Made by a program: the position numbers and the translations under genes. Shown piece by piece: positions 1 through 10,328 of a DNA stretch of 64,000 nt; within the stretch, counting starts at the first letter, position 1, and the number at the start of each line of letters is the position of its first letter. This DNA comes from Artemisia argyi. Its lineage: Eukaryota > Streptophyta > Magnoliopsida > Asterales > Asteraceae. The stretch lies in the NCBI GenBank assembly GCA_030686995.1, contig CM060698.1, positions 142,185,106 to 142,249,105 on the forward strand, given 5' to 3'. The notes beneath the pieces are model-generated. The model saw only the letters and a program-made list of their open reading frames with translations. It searched no databases and had not been told where the DNA came from.

Positions 1-14
1 TTGAAGATGGGACC

Positions 15-664
15 ATGTTAAATGTGGTTAACATTTACGCCCCTCAAAAAACTGTCCAAAAATGTGCTCTCTGGGACTGTTTGAGAGGGGTTATTAACAA
101 TAAACCGGGGATGTGGATTTTATTAGGCGATTTCAATGCTGTGAGATTGCCTGAAGAGGGGAGGAATTCTAATTTTAATCATCATTCTGCCACTGATTTT
201 AATAACTTTATTGACGATGCTAGCTTGCAGGAGTACCATATGAATGGAAACAAGTTTACTTTTTTAGCAGGAAAAGACAAAGGTTTCAAGATGAGCAAAA
301 TAGATAGAATTTTGGTTTGTCAAGACTTCTTCAATAGGTGGCCTTTGGCTTGTTAAGGGACTTACCAAGGGGTCTTTCAGATCACTGCCCCTTGCTGTTA
401 TCTATGGTGGATTCTAATTATGGAGCGAAACCATTTAGGTGGTTTAACTCCTGGTTGAACATGGAGGGATGCGTGGAAACAATCAACAAAGCTTTTGAAA
501 GTTGTTCTTTTGAGGGTCCAGCAGACGTTGTCATTAACAAGAAGCTAAATTTTATTAGGGGTGCATTAAGAGACTGGTGGAAATCGGTTTTAAAGAAAGA
601 AGGTGAAGACATGGCCATTTTGAAAGATGATATTGAGAGGCTTGAAAAACTTATGGAAGACTGA
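15..664 (+). pseudogene. LINE ORF2 endonuclease domain (EEP/APE type), broken
   Basis: The first frame contains LGDFNAV and KIDRILV, typical of the exonuclease-endonuclease-phosphatase fold of plant LINEs. The domain continues after a frameshift near 338-356 with the conserved SDHCPLLL motif, where the His is catalytic. A TGA at 662-664 interrupts the linker to the reverse transcriptase in the same frame. In a live element this domain nicks target DNA to prime reverse transcription. The start is not seen. Confidence 0.9.
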
Positions 665-688
665 GATCTTGAAGAAGAGGAAATCTGG

Positions 689-2272
689 GTGTGGGAAGAG
701 TGCAAAAAAGAAATGGATCAGCTTCATTTGTATAAACATAGGGACTTGGTTCAAAAGTCTCGGGTTAGGTGGGCTACCAAGGGTGATGACAATTCTTCTT
801 ATTTTCATAGGTTCATCAATGGTAGGAAGGCTTCCAACGCTATTCCAGGATTAATGGTTGATGGGGTTTGGGTTTCCAAACCTAACCTGGTGAAAAGGGA
901 GGTACTAAGACACTTCAGGAGACACTTTTTTGAAATGCATAAGTGTAGACCGAGTATCACCTGCAGTAACATTCAAATGCTGGACCCAAGTTGTGTGGAA
1001 AATTTGATTGCGCCTTTTTCTATAGAGGAGATTAAAGAAGTCGTCTTCGCCTGTGGGTCTGATAGAGCACCAGACCCAGATGGTTTTAATTTCAGGTTTG
1101 TAAAACATTTTTGGGGATGCCTTGAGGAGGATTTCTATAGATTAATGGGGGATTTTCGCCAAACGGGAGTTATAAATAGAGGATGTAGCACCTCTTTTAT
1201 AACACTCATCTCTAAGTCCAAGACCCCGTTGGGGTTGAAAGACTATAGACCTATTAATGTGGTTGGGGTTGTAAGTAAAATCATCTCTAAGGTTATTGCC
1301 GGAAGAATGAGCAAAGTTATTGGGATGGTGATCTCACACACGCAAACGACATTTATAAAGGATCGGTTTATATTAGATGGGCCCTTAATCATTAATGAGC
1401 TCATCGGGTGGATTAAGAAAAAAGGGGAAAAAGCTTTTATGTTAAAGATTGATTTTGAGAAGGCTTTTGATAACGTCAACTAGGATTTTTTACTATCTAT
1501 TTTGGGCCAAATGGGATTTCCTCCAAGATGGTGTCTTTGGGTCAATGGCATTCTCGCTTCGGCAAGATCATCAGTGCTAGTGAATGGTTCTCCTACCTAT
1601 GAGTTCAAATGCGAGAAAGGGGTAAGGCAAGGAGATCCCCTATCTCCATATTTATTCCTCGTTGTGATGGAGGCTTTGGCATGCATTATTAACAAGGCTA
1701 TTGAATTGGGTGAGTTTGAAGGAATTCGTCTTCCATACGGTGGTCCTACTCTTTCTCACCTATTCTATGCGGATGATGCATTAATAGTTGGGAAATGGTC
1801 CGAAGCTAATATGAAGAAGACTTCCCGCTTGCTGAGAATTTTTTACTTGTGCTCCGGATTGAAAATAAACATTCATAAGTCTCACTTATATGGTATGGGT
1901 ATTAAGGACGATGATTTGAACAATTTAGCTGGGACTCTTGGGTGCAAGATTGGCGACTTCCCTTTCGAATATTTGGGAATCAAAGTGGGCGCAAACGTGA
2001 ATCTAATCTCTCATTGGAATCCGGTTTTTCAGACCATTCAAAATCGGCTAACCTCTTGGAAAGCTAAAACAATATCCATAGGCGGCCGTTTGACTTTGGT
2101 TAAGTCGGTTCTATCTAGTCTTCCGATTTATTATTTATCTTTATATAAAGTGCCTAAAATTGTAATTGAAAAAATAGAGAGTCTGATGAGGAATTTTCTG
2201 TGGGCTGGTACAATTGATAAGAAGAAATTACATTGGGTATCTCGAAGCTTCATGATGTTAATGCGGCATTAG
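689..2272 (+). pseudogene. LINE reverse transcriptase domain, interrupted
   Basis: The frame shows the L1 reverse transcriptase series: DYRPINVVGVVSKIISKV, FMLKIDFEKAFDNVN, GVRQGDPLSPYLF and the catalytic FYADD box near 1768. A TAG at 1481-1483 sits where plant LINEs have a Trp right after FDNVN (TGG to TAG). The frame then runs to about 2245. There an internal deletion joins the HWV and LGI motifs in different frames. Confidence 0.94.
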
Positions 2273-3296
2273 TTATAAAATGGGCTTGGCGTTTCAAGCT
2301 TCAACCTGGAAGTCTTTGGAGAAATGTCATAGAGGCTATTCATGGGGGTAGGAAAAAATGGAATTTTCTTCCAATTGCTCGAAACCAACCAGGTTGCTGG
2401 AAGTCATTGGTAGCAGCGATTGATCAGACCACAATCAATGGGAAGCAGGTGACTTGGTATTTTAAAGGCAAACTAGCCAATGGGGAGGCTATACGGTTCT
2501 GGAAAGATCGATGGTTTGGTGACACACTTCTGATGCACAGATGGCCGAAGTTATTTAGCCTGAAAAAAACAAAAACTGCACTGTGAATGATCGAATTCAA
2601 GGACACGGTTCTGCTGTTACCCTCGCTACTTGCTGGAATGCTTGTCCGGGCACTGTCGAAAAAATTTCTGAAATACAAGATGTTAATTACATGTTGTCCT
2701 TAGTTAAGCTTGCATGTTATAATGATGAATGGACCTGGGATGCAGATGACAATCGGCCATTTACAGTGGCTAATGTCAAACGGCAGTTTAGGCTTGACAG
2801 AAACAAACATCGGACGCACTTATTTAAATGGGAATCTTGGGTTCCTCTTAAAATAAACGTTCATATATAGAGAACAGAAATGCATCGTCTTTCGACACGG
2901 CTTACTCTTCACAGGAGACAAATCTTTATGCCTGCTACAACATGCCCCTTATGTGATGTGGATGAAGAGAACTGTGATCATGTTTTCATTAATTGTGGGT
3001 TCGCGTTTAGAGTTTGGAGCTTTATCTGAAAATGGTGCAAGCTTGATTATGTGATAGTTGTTGACATTGAAGACTTACTCAGGATCTACAAGAATGTACA
3101 AGGACCAAAGTGGGCAAAGAAAATTGTTAGGGGGATTGTAATGACAACGTGTTGGGCGATTTGGAACGCAAGAAATAAAAAGGTTTTCGACAACACTACT
3201 CCTAAGGTAGCCGATGTTGTGGAGTTAGTTAAATCTTTATCATTTTTATGGCTTAAGAGTCGATCTAGGTTTAACTCCATTATATGGAGGGATTAG
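2233..3296 (+). pseudogene. LINE C-terminal zinc-binding (zf-RVT) region, broken
   Basis: After the deletion, a second frame carries GISKLHDVNAALVIKWAW. A shift in the A-rich run at 2567-2578 leads to a third frame, and from there the protein reads through to 3296. Two stops, TAG at 2868-2870 and TGA near 3028, both replace expected Trp codons. The cysteine/histidine segment CPLCDVDEENCDHVFINC around 2945-2998 is the zinc-binding motif usual at the end of plant LINE ORF2. Confidence 0.88.
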
Positions 3297-3389
3297 GCTG
3301 TTTTTCCTTTGTACATGTTGTAATCGTTTCTTGACGGTCCTTGTTTTGAGGACTTGCCGTGTTTAATGAAGTTTACCGCTCAAAAAAAA

Positions 3390-3887
3390 GAACAATGGAA
3401 TCCTAATCATTGCCATGCTTGATTGGAACAAAGGAATAAATGAATAAAGATAGAGACGCGGAAGAAAGCACTAAAAATGATTAATACACGGCGGATTGAG
3501 ATCCTTTAAGGTTGACATAAACATCGTACATCATGTTTACCCATAAAAAAAAATAAAATAAAATGAAATAAAATAAAAAATAAAATAATAATTTTTTTTT
3601 TTTTTTTAATGAAAAGATAAGACCACATGTATGCATCTCACAAATTTAAACAACATCACGTATCATGTTATGCTAAACATGGAAGGATACTTATCCGTAC
3701 CTAGCTAACTTATGGGTTGTGATTAAACTCAAATAGTTTCTTTGTACAAAAAATAGTTTACGTTAATTCATTTTCACATTTCCATTTGCCTTTTATAATC
3801 TGTTCAGTTTAAAAATAAATAAATAAATAAATAAATAGGAAAAAAATCATTTTAAAGATAAAAATAAGAGATTTGACACTGGATTAT
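3390..3887. other. Intergenic, no gene seen
   Basis: AT-rich sequence with simple A/T runs, including AATAA-type repeats near 3545-3608 and AAAT repeats near 3812-3835. No coding potential or element ends were recognised. Confidence 0.6.
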
Positions 3888-3890
3888 TTA

Positions 3891-4088
3891 GACTGGCAAC
3901 AATAAGGACCGAGACCAACTTGGTCGGCATCGGTCGTCTCGGTCGACCTTGTTATGGCCACTCGGTCGCGACCCAGAAATAGGCAAAAAACACATGGACT
4001 CGGTCTCAAGCTCGACCGAGGCACTTTCCAAATTTTTTTTGAGTTTTGATCCAAAACTGCCACTCCTAAATGCAAAGAGCCGTTTGTG

Positions 4089-4119
<31 letters not shown>

Positions 4120-4429
4120 CCTATAAATACACAACTAAACAACAATTCAATTCACACAATCCCATTTCAAAAATTCTATTAGTCGTTTTATCGTAATGTT
4201 TTTAATGTTATTTGAATTCTATTGTAATGTTTTTATTTTATTTGAATTAATATGTAAGGTTTTAATTATTAATGAAATTTTAGTTTGTGTTGAAAATGTT
4301 TTTTTTTTTTTTTTTAATTGAATTTGGTCGCCCTTACTATGGCACTGAATCGCATGCATGTCGCAGGAGAGAGAAAGCTGACGTGGCAGAGAAAAGGAGG
4401 GGGATTGACCCTCCTTATTGTGCCCAGCC
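3891..4429. mobile_element. PIF/Harbinger MITE, 539 bp
   Basis: The ends are imperfect inverted repeats: GACTGGCAACAATAAGG at the left, and GGCTGGGCACAATAAGG as the reverse complement of the right end. The element is flanked by the 3-bp duplication TTA (3888-3890 and 4430-4432), as expected for PIF/Harbinger. Inside are a long A run (about 4089-4117) and sequence resembling the non-coding ends of the Harbinger element at 43628-45759, such as CTATAAATAC and a TATCGTAATGTTT segment. It is therefore probably a deletion derivative of a related family. Confidence 0.88.
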
Positions 4430-4432
4430 TTA

Positions 4433-4782
4433 GATAGTTCGTGATTTACACACTTTAAAAATGATTGAGACACTCTAATTTATTATGTTTGGACATTTAT
4501 ACCCTTACATTTTCACATCTAAGAGATTAATAAATGTCGAAACTCAATATATTAAAGTGTCTTAGTCATTTTGTTAAATGTGCAAATTATTTCTCTATCA
4601 CACCCAACGGTTGAAGTACGTATAAATGCTAGTAATATGTCTATTTGACACAACCTCATGTCATAGTGTACGACAACTTTTAGTTACATTTAAATACCAA
4701 ACTATTCGCTGTTCAATTGTCACTGTCATAACTTTTGATCGAAATATTATGATTGTTCAAGTGTTTAACAATTTTGTGATTG
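4433..4782. other. Intergenic, no gene seen
   Basis: AT-rich sequence between two Harbinger MITEs. A 60-codon open frame at 4626-4808 looks like chance: it has no recognisable motif and runs into the next MITE. Confidence 0.6.
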
Positions 4783-4785
4783 TAA

Positions 4786-5085
4786 GGGCACTGGGAGTGG
4801 GTAAGTGAAGGTGCGGGGCGGGCTCCTTCACTCACGGGAACACCGCCGTCTTGAGTGAGTGAAGGGTGAGTGAGGCTATAGTGAGTGAAATACTCACGCT
4901 CGGGAAGAAATTTTTTTTGAACCTTGGACCATAAATATGACCGTTGGGAGTGAGTGAAGGGTGAGTGAAGTGACGCCTCTAAAAATATGAGTGAGTGATG
5001 AAAAAAGTAAAGAATGATGTGACGTAAGGAGATTGGTTAGGAGTGAGTGAAGGGAGAGAGGGTGAGTGAACCACTCCCACCCCTC
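4786..5085. mobile_element. PIF/Harbinger MITE, 300 bp, rich in GTGAGTGAAG repeats
   Basis: The inverted ends are GGGCACTGGGAGTGG and, reverse-complemented from the right, GAGGGGTGGGAGTGG. TAA is duplicated at 4783-4785 and 5086-5088. The interior carries many copies of GTGAGTGA and its complement. Internal and terminal repeats differ from the neighbouring MITEs, so it is a separate family. Confidence 0.88.
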
Positions 5086-5197
5086 TAAGTGTGTAATTTT
5101 CTACATTTGTATAGATAAAGGACCACATCATTAAATCTCTTATCAATGATATATCAACAGATATAAGAGCTTAAGCCCGGGCCTAATTAAGCTATTA

Positions 5198-5497
5198 GGG
5201 GTTGGCATCCTTTCGGCAAAACAAGATCGGCAAACCTTGCCGATCAGCAAGGTGCATTGCCAGTGTCTCGGCAAGACCATAACGGTGCTTCAATCGGGAG
5301 ATCACATCGATTCGGTGTGAAGAAAATCAAGGAAAAAAAAGGAACGTTGGGAGTTAATGCATAATTAGTATTTTGGAGACTAAGATTGCCACTTAAAATC
5401 CATGTTGAGGCATGCTGAAGTAAAAAATATGTTGGAACAATGTGATTGATTGTTGGTATAAAAACTTGAGGCAACCTTAGGCAAGGTTGTCACCCCC
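5198..5497. mobile_element. PIF/Harbinger-type MITE, 300 bp
   Basis: The left end is GGGGTTGGCATCCTTTCGGC. The right end, reverse-complemented, is GGGGGTGACAACCTTGCC. TTA is duplicated at 5195-5197 and 5498-5500. The interior contains CGGCAA repeats near both ends and has no coding potential; the 76-codon open frame on the minus strand is inside the MITE. Confidence 0.82.
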
Positions 5498-5500
5498 TTA

Positions 5501-6177
5501 TACCCGCTAACAATCACAACTATTACCACATACATGAAAACTATCACTCGAGGTTACAATCTCGAATAATTTAATACCGCTCTAAGTTTTTATTCATTCG
5601 ATTTATTTAAACCTTAATATGTCATTCTACATAACATAATTGTTCTTTTACTAATACGTTTTCATAAAGTTGTTTGGTATGCATATAAATATGAACTATT
5701 GGACAATGGACATGCAGAATTACGCAATGTGAAAATTAGGCCATTGATACACTTTATGATCTGATCTCAATGTCAAGATACCGACATAACAAGTACCATA
5801 ACGAGCTTGAAAAGACTTCTCATCTCATTTTCATTTTATTATAACAAAAATGTTTTAATCGACAATGACAAACAATTAATGTTGCAGCTTAGACAAAGAT
5901 GTCTTTTGGTCCAATATTTTCAAGATAGCAATGGTACATTTCATAAACTTTCTCAACAAATTAAACTATATGTATTCATTGGAGAATTCATTATCATCTG
6001 CCCTTTTTCCCAAGAATTTATCTGTTTACTCCATATTTACTTAGAAGCTTGAAAAATGACCGCTGACTGTGTTTATATGTAGTTTGACATGTTTTTCAAT
6101 TAAATAGTTGTAAAGTCAATTAAAAGGGGTAGTTCAGCGATAATCACGGGATGAGAGATTGCTAGCGGTTATGTGTT
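5501..6177. other. Intergenic, no gene seen
   Basis: AT-rich sequence. An 81-codon + frame at 5807-6052 has no family resemblance and low-complexity AT codon use, so it is not called a gene. Confidence 0.55.
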
Positions 6178-6222
6178 CTAGTCAGTTATGGGTACTCGCG
6201 CGTTGCAGCGGCGGGTACTCTG
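6178..6222 (-). mobile_element. Possible Helitron 3' terminus
   Basis: Read on the minus strand, a GC-rich near-palindrome (6194-6220, containing CGCGCGTTGCAGCGGCG) is followed after about ten bases by CTAG. This is the hairpin plus CTRR arrangement of Helitron 3' ends and is similar to the end at 52687. The base after CTAG is A rather than the expected T, and the other end was not found. Just right of it, 6315-6365 holds a GCCCG/CGGGC palindromic cluster. Confidence 0.4.
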
Positions 6223-6494
6223 AAATTAAATTTGTGGTGAATGAATTATGTATTTTAGTGTATTACTAGTATATTCTTTTTGGCAATAAATTTATGAATA
6301 TCAAGAATTGCTTATAGCCCGAGCCCGTTCGGGCTCAAGCCCATTTGGCCCGTTGCCTGTTCGGGATTGATTATTTGTTTAATATGATTTATTATTTGTA
6401 TTAATGACATTTAATGCTGGAATTTAATTTGTATTTCTTATGTAATTTGTGTTTTAATAAATGTATTAATTATATTATTTTCCTGTTAATTAAT

Positions 6495-7249
6495 TTTTTG
6501 GTGCAAAGGTGAAAATATATTATTTCTCCAACAGATATACATCATAAGATAGAAGAAACAGATTTAGACATACCCCAAATCTTTATACAAACAGACTATA
6601 CTACTAGCAACCATTTGTCAGATATCAAACATAACCAATGAGGATATCTGACACATACATGACTCTGTCTAAGCACTATCATACCAAAACATATATAGAT
6701 TCACCTATACCAACACAAATTCACCATGTAGATTGCACCTTTTACCATTTAGCTACATTTCCATCTTACTTTCTTGCCATAGATACTCAACCAACACCCA
6801 CAGTAAACATAGCAAGCAAGATTAATGGCTTCACTAGGCACCCATAACCCCTCCACAGAAGGGCTCTGCCAGTTATACTACATTTCCTTCTCAAGAATGG
6901 CTTCATATAACTAGGAACACACTCCTCCAGTGAGGACCAACCTAACCTCCTGTGGGAATGTAAAGTATGGACCATGAAGTGTCATCTTTCATCACTCTCA
7001 ATTCCATATTGCTTACACTCCCCTCCAAGACCGTTTACCCTTCACAAAAGGAAGCCCTACTTTATGGTACATCCATACTGAGCTAGACCTCCTACACAGC
7101 CAAACATAGCCTTCTAGCATCCTCCCAAGGCCATACTAGAAGAGACTATGGGGCCATAGTAGGTACAGTCATGCAGTTAGGACTCTAAGGTACAAGGAAC
7201 TTCACATTTGTAATGGCCTGTTATATAGAAGACATTAAAAAAAAAAAAA
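6495..7249. other. Non-coding stretch, possibly 3' UTR of the LINE to its right
   Basis: No open gene is seen. On the minus strand the sequence ends at about 6495 with CACCTTTGCACCAAAAAA, which looks like a retrotransposon tail. A 15-base A run at about 7235-7249 (plus strand) lies in between. Whether all of this belongs to the adjacent minus-strand LINE is not settled. Confidence 0.4.
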
Positions 7250-9299
7250 AAGCAATTTGCTTTTGTTATACATGTTGCCAAACACCCATTAATCCAGCAG
7301 AATCATACTAGTTCAAAAATATGCTTGTTTGGATCAACTCAGAGCCTATTCTAAACACCCCAATATTTCAGTCTAAACATCTACCTTTCCATTCAGCTTC
7401 CACCAGATACTCCCTAAATCAGTTCTTGATATTAAATTTCACTCCCCATATGTCAGCAACCTTCCTTACAGCACTTGTATCTTTAACAGTAAGACTCATT
7501 AGCTTAAGTTGGATTACTTCACAAATGATTTCATATAACTTCTTTGCATCTCTTTTGTCACCTCTGAATATCCTTTGATTTCTTTCTTGCCAAATATGAT
7601 AAACAACAGCTGCCAAACAAAGTTTCCTAACTGTACACCATATAAAATTCCCACTTTCCTGCTTTGACAGCTCATTAACAATGCTATTAAGACTGTTATA
7701 CTTCTTCCCCATATTCATTCCAAATTTCTTGAGTGAACTTACATAGGAAAAACAGATGACTATGTGAGTCATTTACTTCATTGCATAGAGGGCATAGCAA
7801 GCCACTTTGAGCCCCCCAAGACATAATCCTATCCTGAGTTAACAGTCTCCCAATAATAGCTAACCAAAGGCAAAAGGAATGTTTAGGTATGCACTGCTTG
7901 AACCAGACAACATCATGCCATCCAACTTCTTCCATGTTTGGGCACAGCTTGATCATGACATGTTTAATATGAAAAGGAATTAAGCAGTTATCATTTTTCC
8001 TCCACATTACCTTATCAGAAGAACCATCAGTCAAAATTGGGGGTTGAATATTTAGAACTTCAAGATCAGAATCTCTCCATTCATTAGGCCATTTCCAAAC
8101 ACCCTCTTCAATCATTTCATCAATAGTAATTGTTTTAGACATTCTCACATCATATAGGTCTCTGTGAGAAATATACTCCATTAACAACCCATTATTATGC
8201 CAATTATCAATCCACATACAAATATTTCTCCCATTACCAACTTTGAATTGTAAGTGACTAGCAATTCTGTCTCTTATCTCCAAAAGACATTTCCAACTCC
8301 AACTATCATTCGCATTGTATTGAACATTCCAAATACTAGCTTCTTTCAACCTCATGCTATGTACCCATTTTACCCATAATGTGTCCTTTTTTGAGGCAAT
8401 ATTCCATAAATGCTTTGTCATTAATGCTGCATTCCATGCTTCAAGGTTTTTAATACCCAACCCACCCATTACCTTAGGTTGACAAACCTGTTTCCACGCC
8501 ACCTTAGCTTTCCCTCTAGCTGAATCCCCATTGCTCCAAAGGAATCTTTTAAGAATACCATTAATCTCCTTAATGACAGTTTTGGGCAACATGAATACTG
8601 ATGCCCAATACATGCTCATAGATTCAAGGACAGTTGCAATAAGAAGAAGCTTTCCAGCATGAGACAGGTATTTACACTTCCAATCTTCAGTTTTATTTTT
8701 GATCTTATTAATGAGAATTTTGCAGTCACTCACACTTAGCCTTTTAGCACATAGTGGAACACCCAAGTACTTAGTGGGTAAAGCACCTTCCTTAAACTCC
8801 ATTAGACTTTTTAACTGAGCCTTCTCCATAATATTGAGACTTCCAAAGAACATTGTACTTTTACTTAGGTTAGGAAAAAGGCCAGAAACTTCACTGAATT
8901 CCATTAGAGCATCTTTAATAATACCAACCGAAGTTTGATCTCCATGACAAAATATTATCAGATCATCAGCAAAGCATAGGTTGACCAAATTCAGATCTTT
9001 GCAGCCATGGTGGTATTTGAAACCAATATTGCTTCTAATCTTCCTTTGTAACAGTAGAGTTAACATTTCCATTACCAAGGTGAAAAGATATGGAGATATA
9101 GGATCCCCTTGTCTTAGACCCCTTCCTCCTTCGAAATACCCATACCTTTCACCATTGATGCATATTGTAAAAGCAGCAGTTTCTACCCCTTTCATTATCC
9201 ATTCCACCATGTTATTATGAAAACCAAAGGACTCTAGAACCACTCTTAGAAATTTCCAACTCACAGTGTCATAAGCTTTTTGGAGATCAATCTTCATTG
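7250..9299 (-). mobile_element. LINE (L1-type), 5'-truncated, minus strand
   Basis: The minus strand encodes the reverse transcriptase from the catalytic MKIDLQKAYDTVSW motif onward, followed by the C-terminal zinc-binding region. Nothing of the endonuclease or the N-terminal half of the RT is present. The element is therefore cut at about 9299 by the 5' truncation common in LINE insertions. The 3' limit is uncertain: about 7200 if the T-rich stretch is near the end, or about 6495 if the region to the left is its UTR. No clear target duplication was found. Confidence 0.9.
7419..9297 (-). pseudogene. LINE ORF2 fragment: reverse transcriptase and zf-RVT
   Basis: The 533-residue frame (7696-9297) contains KIDLQKAYDTVSWKFL, RGLRQGDPISPYLF, the CFADD form of the YADD box, KYLGVPLCAKRLS and GGLGIKNLEAWNAAL, then the Cys motif CPLCNEVNDSHSHLFFLC. 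One frameshift near 7700-7770 passes into a second frame that ends at 7419 and includes WQERNQRIF, typical of the C-terminus. Apart from that shift the RT core is open, so this copy is younger than the LINE at 1-3389. The two share domain order but are clearly different families. Confidence 0.93.
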
Positions 9300-9341
9300 A
9301 CTACATTAAATAACATTAATGTGATGTTTTATTTTTTTTAA

Positions 9342-9438
9342 TATGTGAATTAAAGTGGTGTACACTATGCTTCTTGTCTTGTAAGTTTGAAAACTATGTG
9401 CATTAAAGTGGTGTACACTATGCTTATTTTCTTGTAAT
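9342..9438. repeat. Two direct copies of a 37-44 bp unit, period 53
   Basis: ATTAAAGTGGTGTACACTA followed by TGCTT occurs at 9349 and again at 9402, each followed by a TTGTAA stretch and preceded by TATGTG. It is a local duplication next to the LINE 5' junction. Confidence 0.8.
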
Positions 9439-10002
9439 TCTTAAAAAATTACAAGCATTGAAAGTTATACTTCTAACAACCCAGATTTAAAGTTGACGGG
9501 TCAACATCACCTCAACTCAAACACGACTAATATTAATCGTGTCAAAAAAGCTTAATCCTAATTTAAAGTTTTATAACATGTATAACCTTTTATGACCGCT
9601 GTAACCCATTTAACTAAATATGTCAAACGAGTTAGTAGGTTGATATTTTAAAGTTAACTAGTTTAGCTCCTAAAATTATATACTATAATAATTAAGAAAC
9701 TGATGAAAATATATCATAAACAACATATAAGCTTCAATATGAAGAAAACATATTTACAAGTTGTATGAAACAAAACATAAATAAAGTGTACAGGGAAAAA
9801 AATAAAATAAAAGAGCCATATACCCAGAGACAATAAATAAAGGGGCATTTACATATATATCTTTTAAAATTTTTAAAATTACACATATATCATTTTGATG
9901 CATTAAAAACATTGTACTTTATGCATAAAAAACTAATAAAAAAGATATATATGTAATTTTTAAAATTTTCAAGGATATACATGTAATTCTGTCATAAATA
10001 AA

Positions 10003-10033
<31 letters not shown>

Positions 10034-10328
10034 TACAAGTGTAAAAAAGGTTTAAAAACACTACTTATGGAGACAATGATTAAAAACAGAAAGTTGATCC
10101 AATATCTTAAGACATCTTTATCCAATACTTACAACTTACAACTAATATCTATCTAACAAACTTTTGAATACTATCACAATACTACTACATATGATTCCTT
10201 ATACAACTGTCTTCTCTCTTTCACCAAATACACGCCATTCTTTCTTTTAATCATTAACTCCAACCACAAAAAACTTTGAATCCTTAAATATTATCATTAA
10301 ACTCGACAAACCCATAGCCCAAAAAAAT
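9439..10328. other. Upstream region of PUB14-like gene, with a foldback repeat
   Basis: No gene is seen. Positions 9845-9990 form an imperfect inverted repeat with arms of about 50 bases (TTACATATATATCTTTTAAA against its complement near 9945-9987), MITE-like in size but without a clear target duplication. A TAAATAAATAAATAA run lies at about 9997-10020. The bases before 10329 are AT-rich and presumably hold the promoter and 5' UTR. Confidence 0.55.

Larger units (their letters stand above)
1..3389 (+). mobile_element. LINE (L1-type non-LTR retrotransposon), degenerate, 5' end outside window
   Basis: Consecutive + strand reading frames give, in order, an endonuclease, a reverse transcriptase and a C-terminal zinc-binding/RNase H-like region, the usual order of ORF2 in plant L1 LINEs. 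The element ends in a short A run at 3382-3389 after an AT-rich 3' UTR. The left part runs off the window, so ORF1 is not seen. The frame is broken by at least three frameshifts and four in-frame stops, so this copy is dead. No target-site duplication can be checked because the 5' end is missing. Confidence 0.93.

Noticed and set aside
6787..6975. A 62-codon minus frame as an extra gene or LINE ORF part
   Set aside because: No similarity to LINE proteins is visible and it lies in the non-coding stretch beyond the LINE C-terminus.
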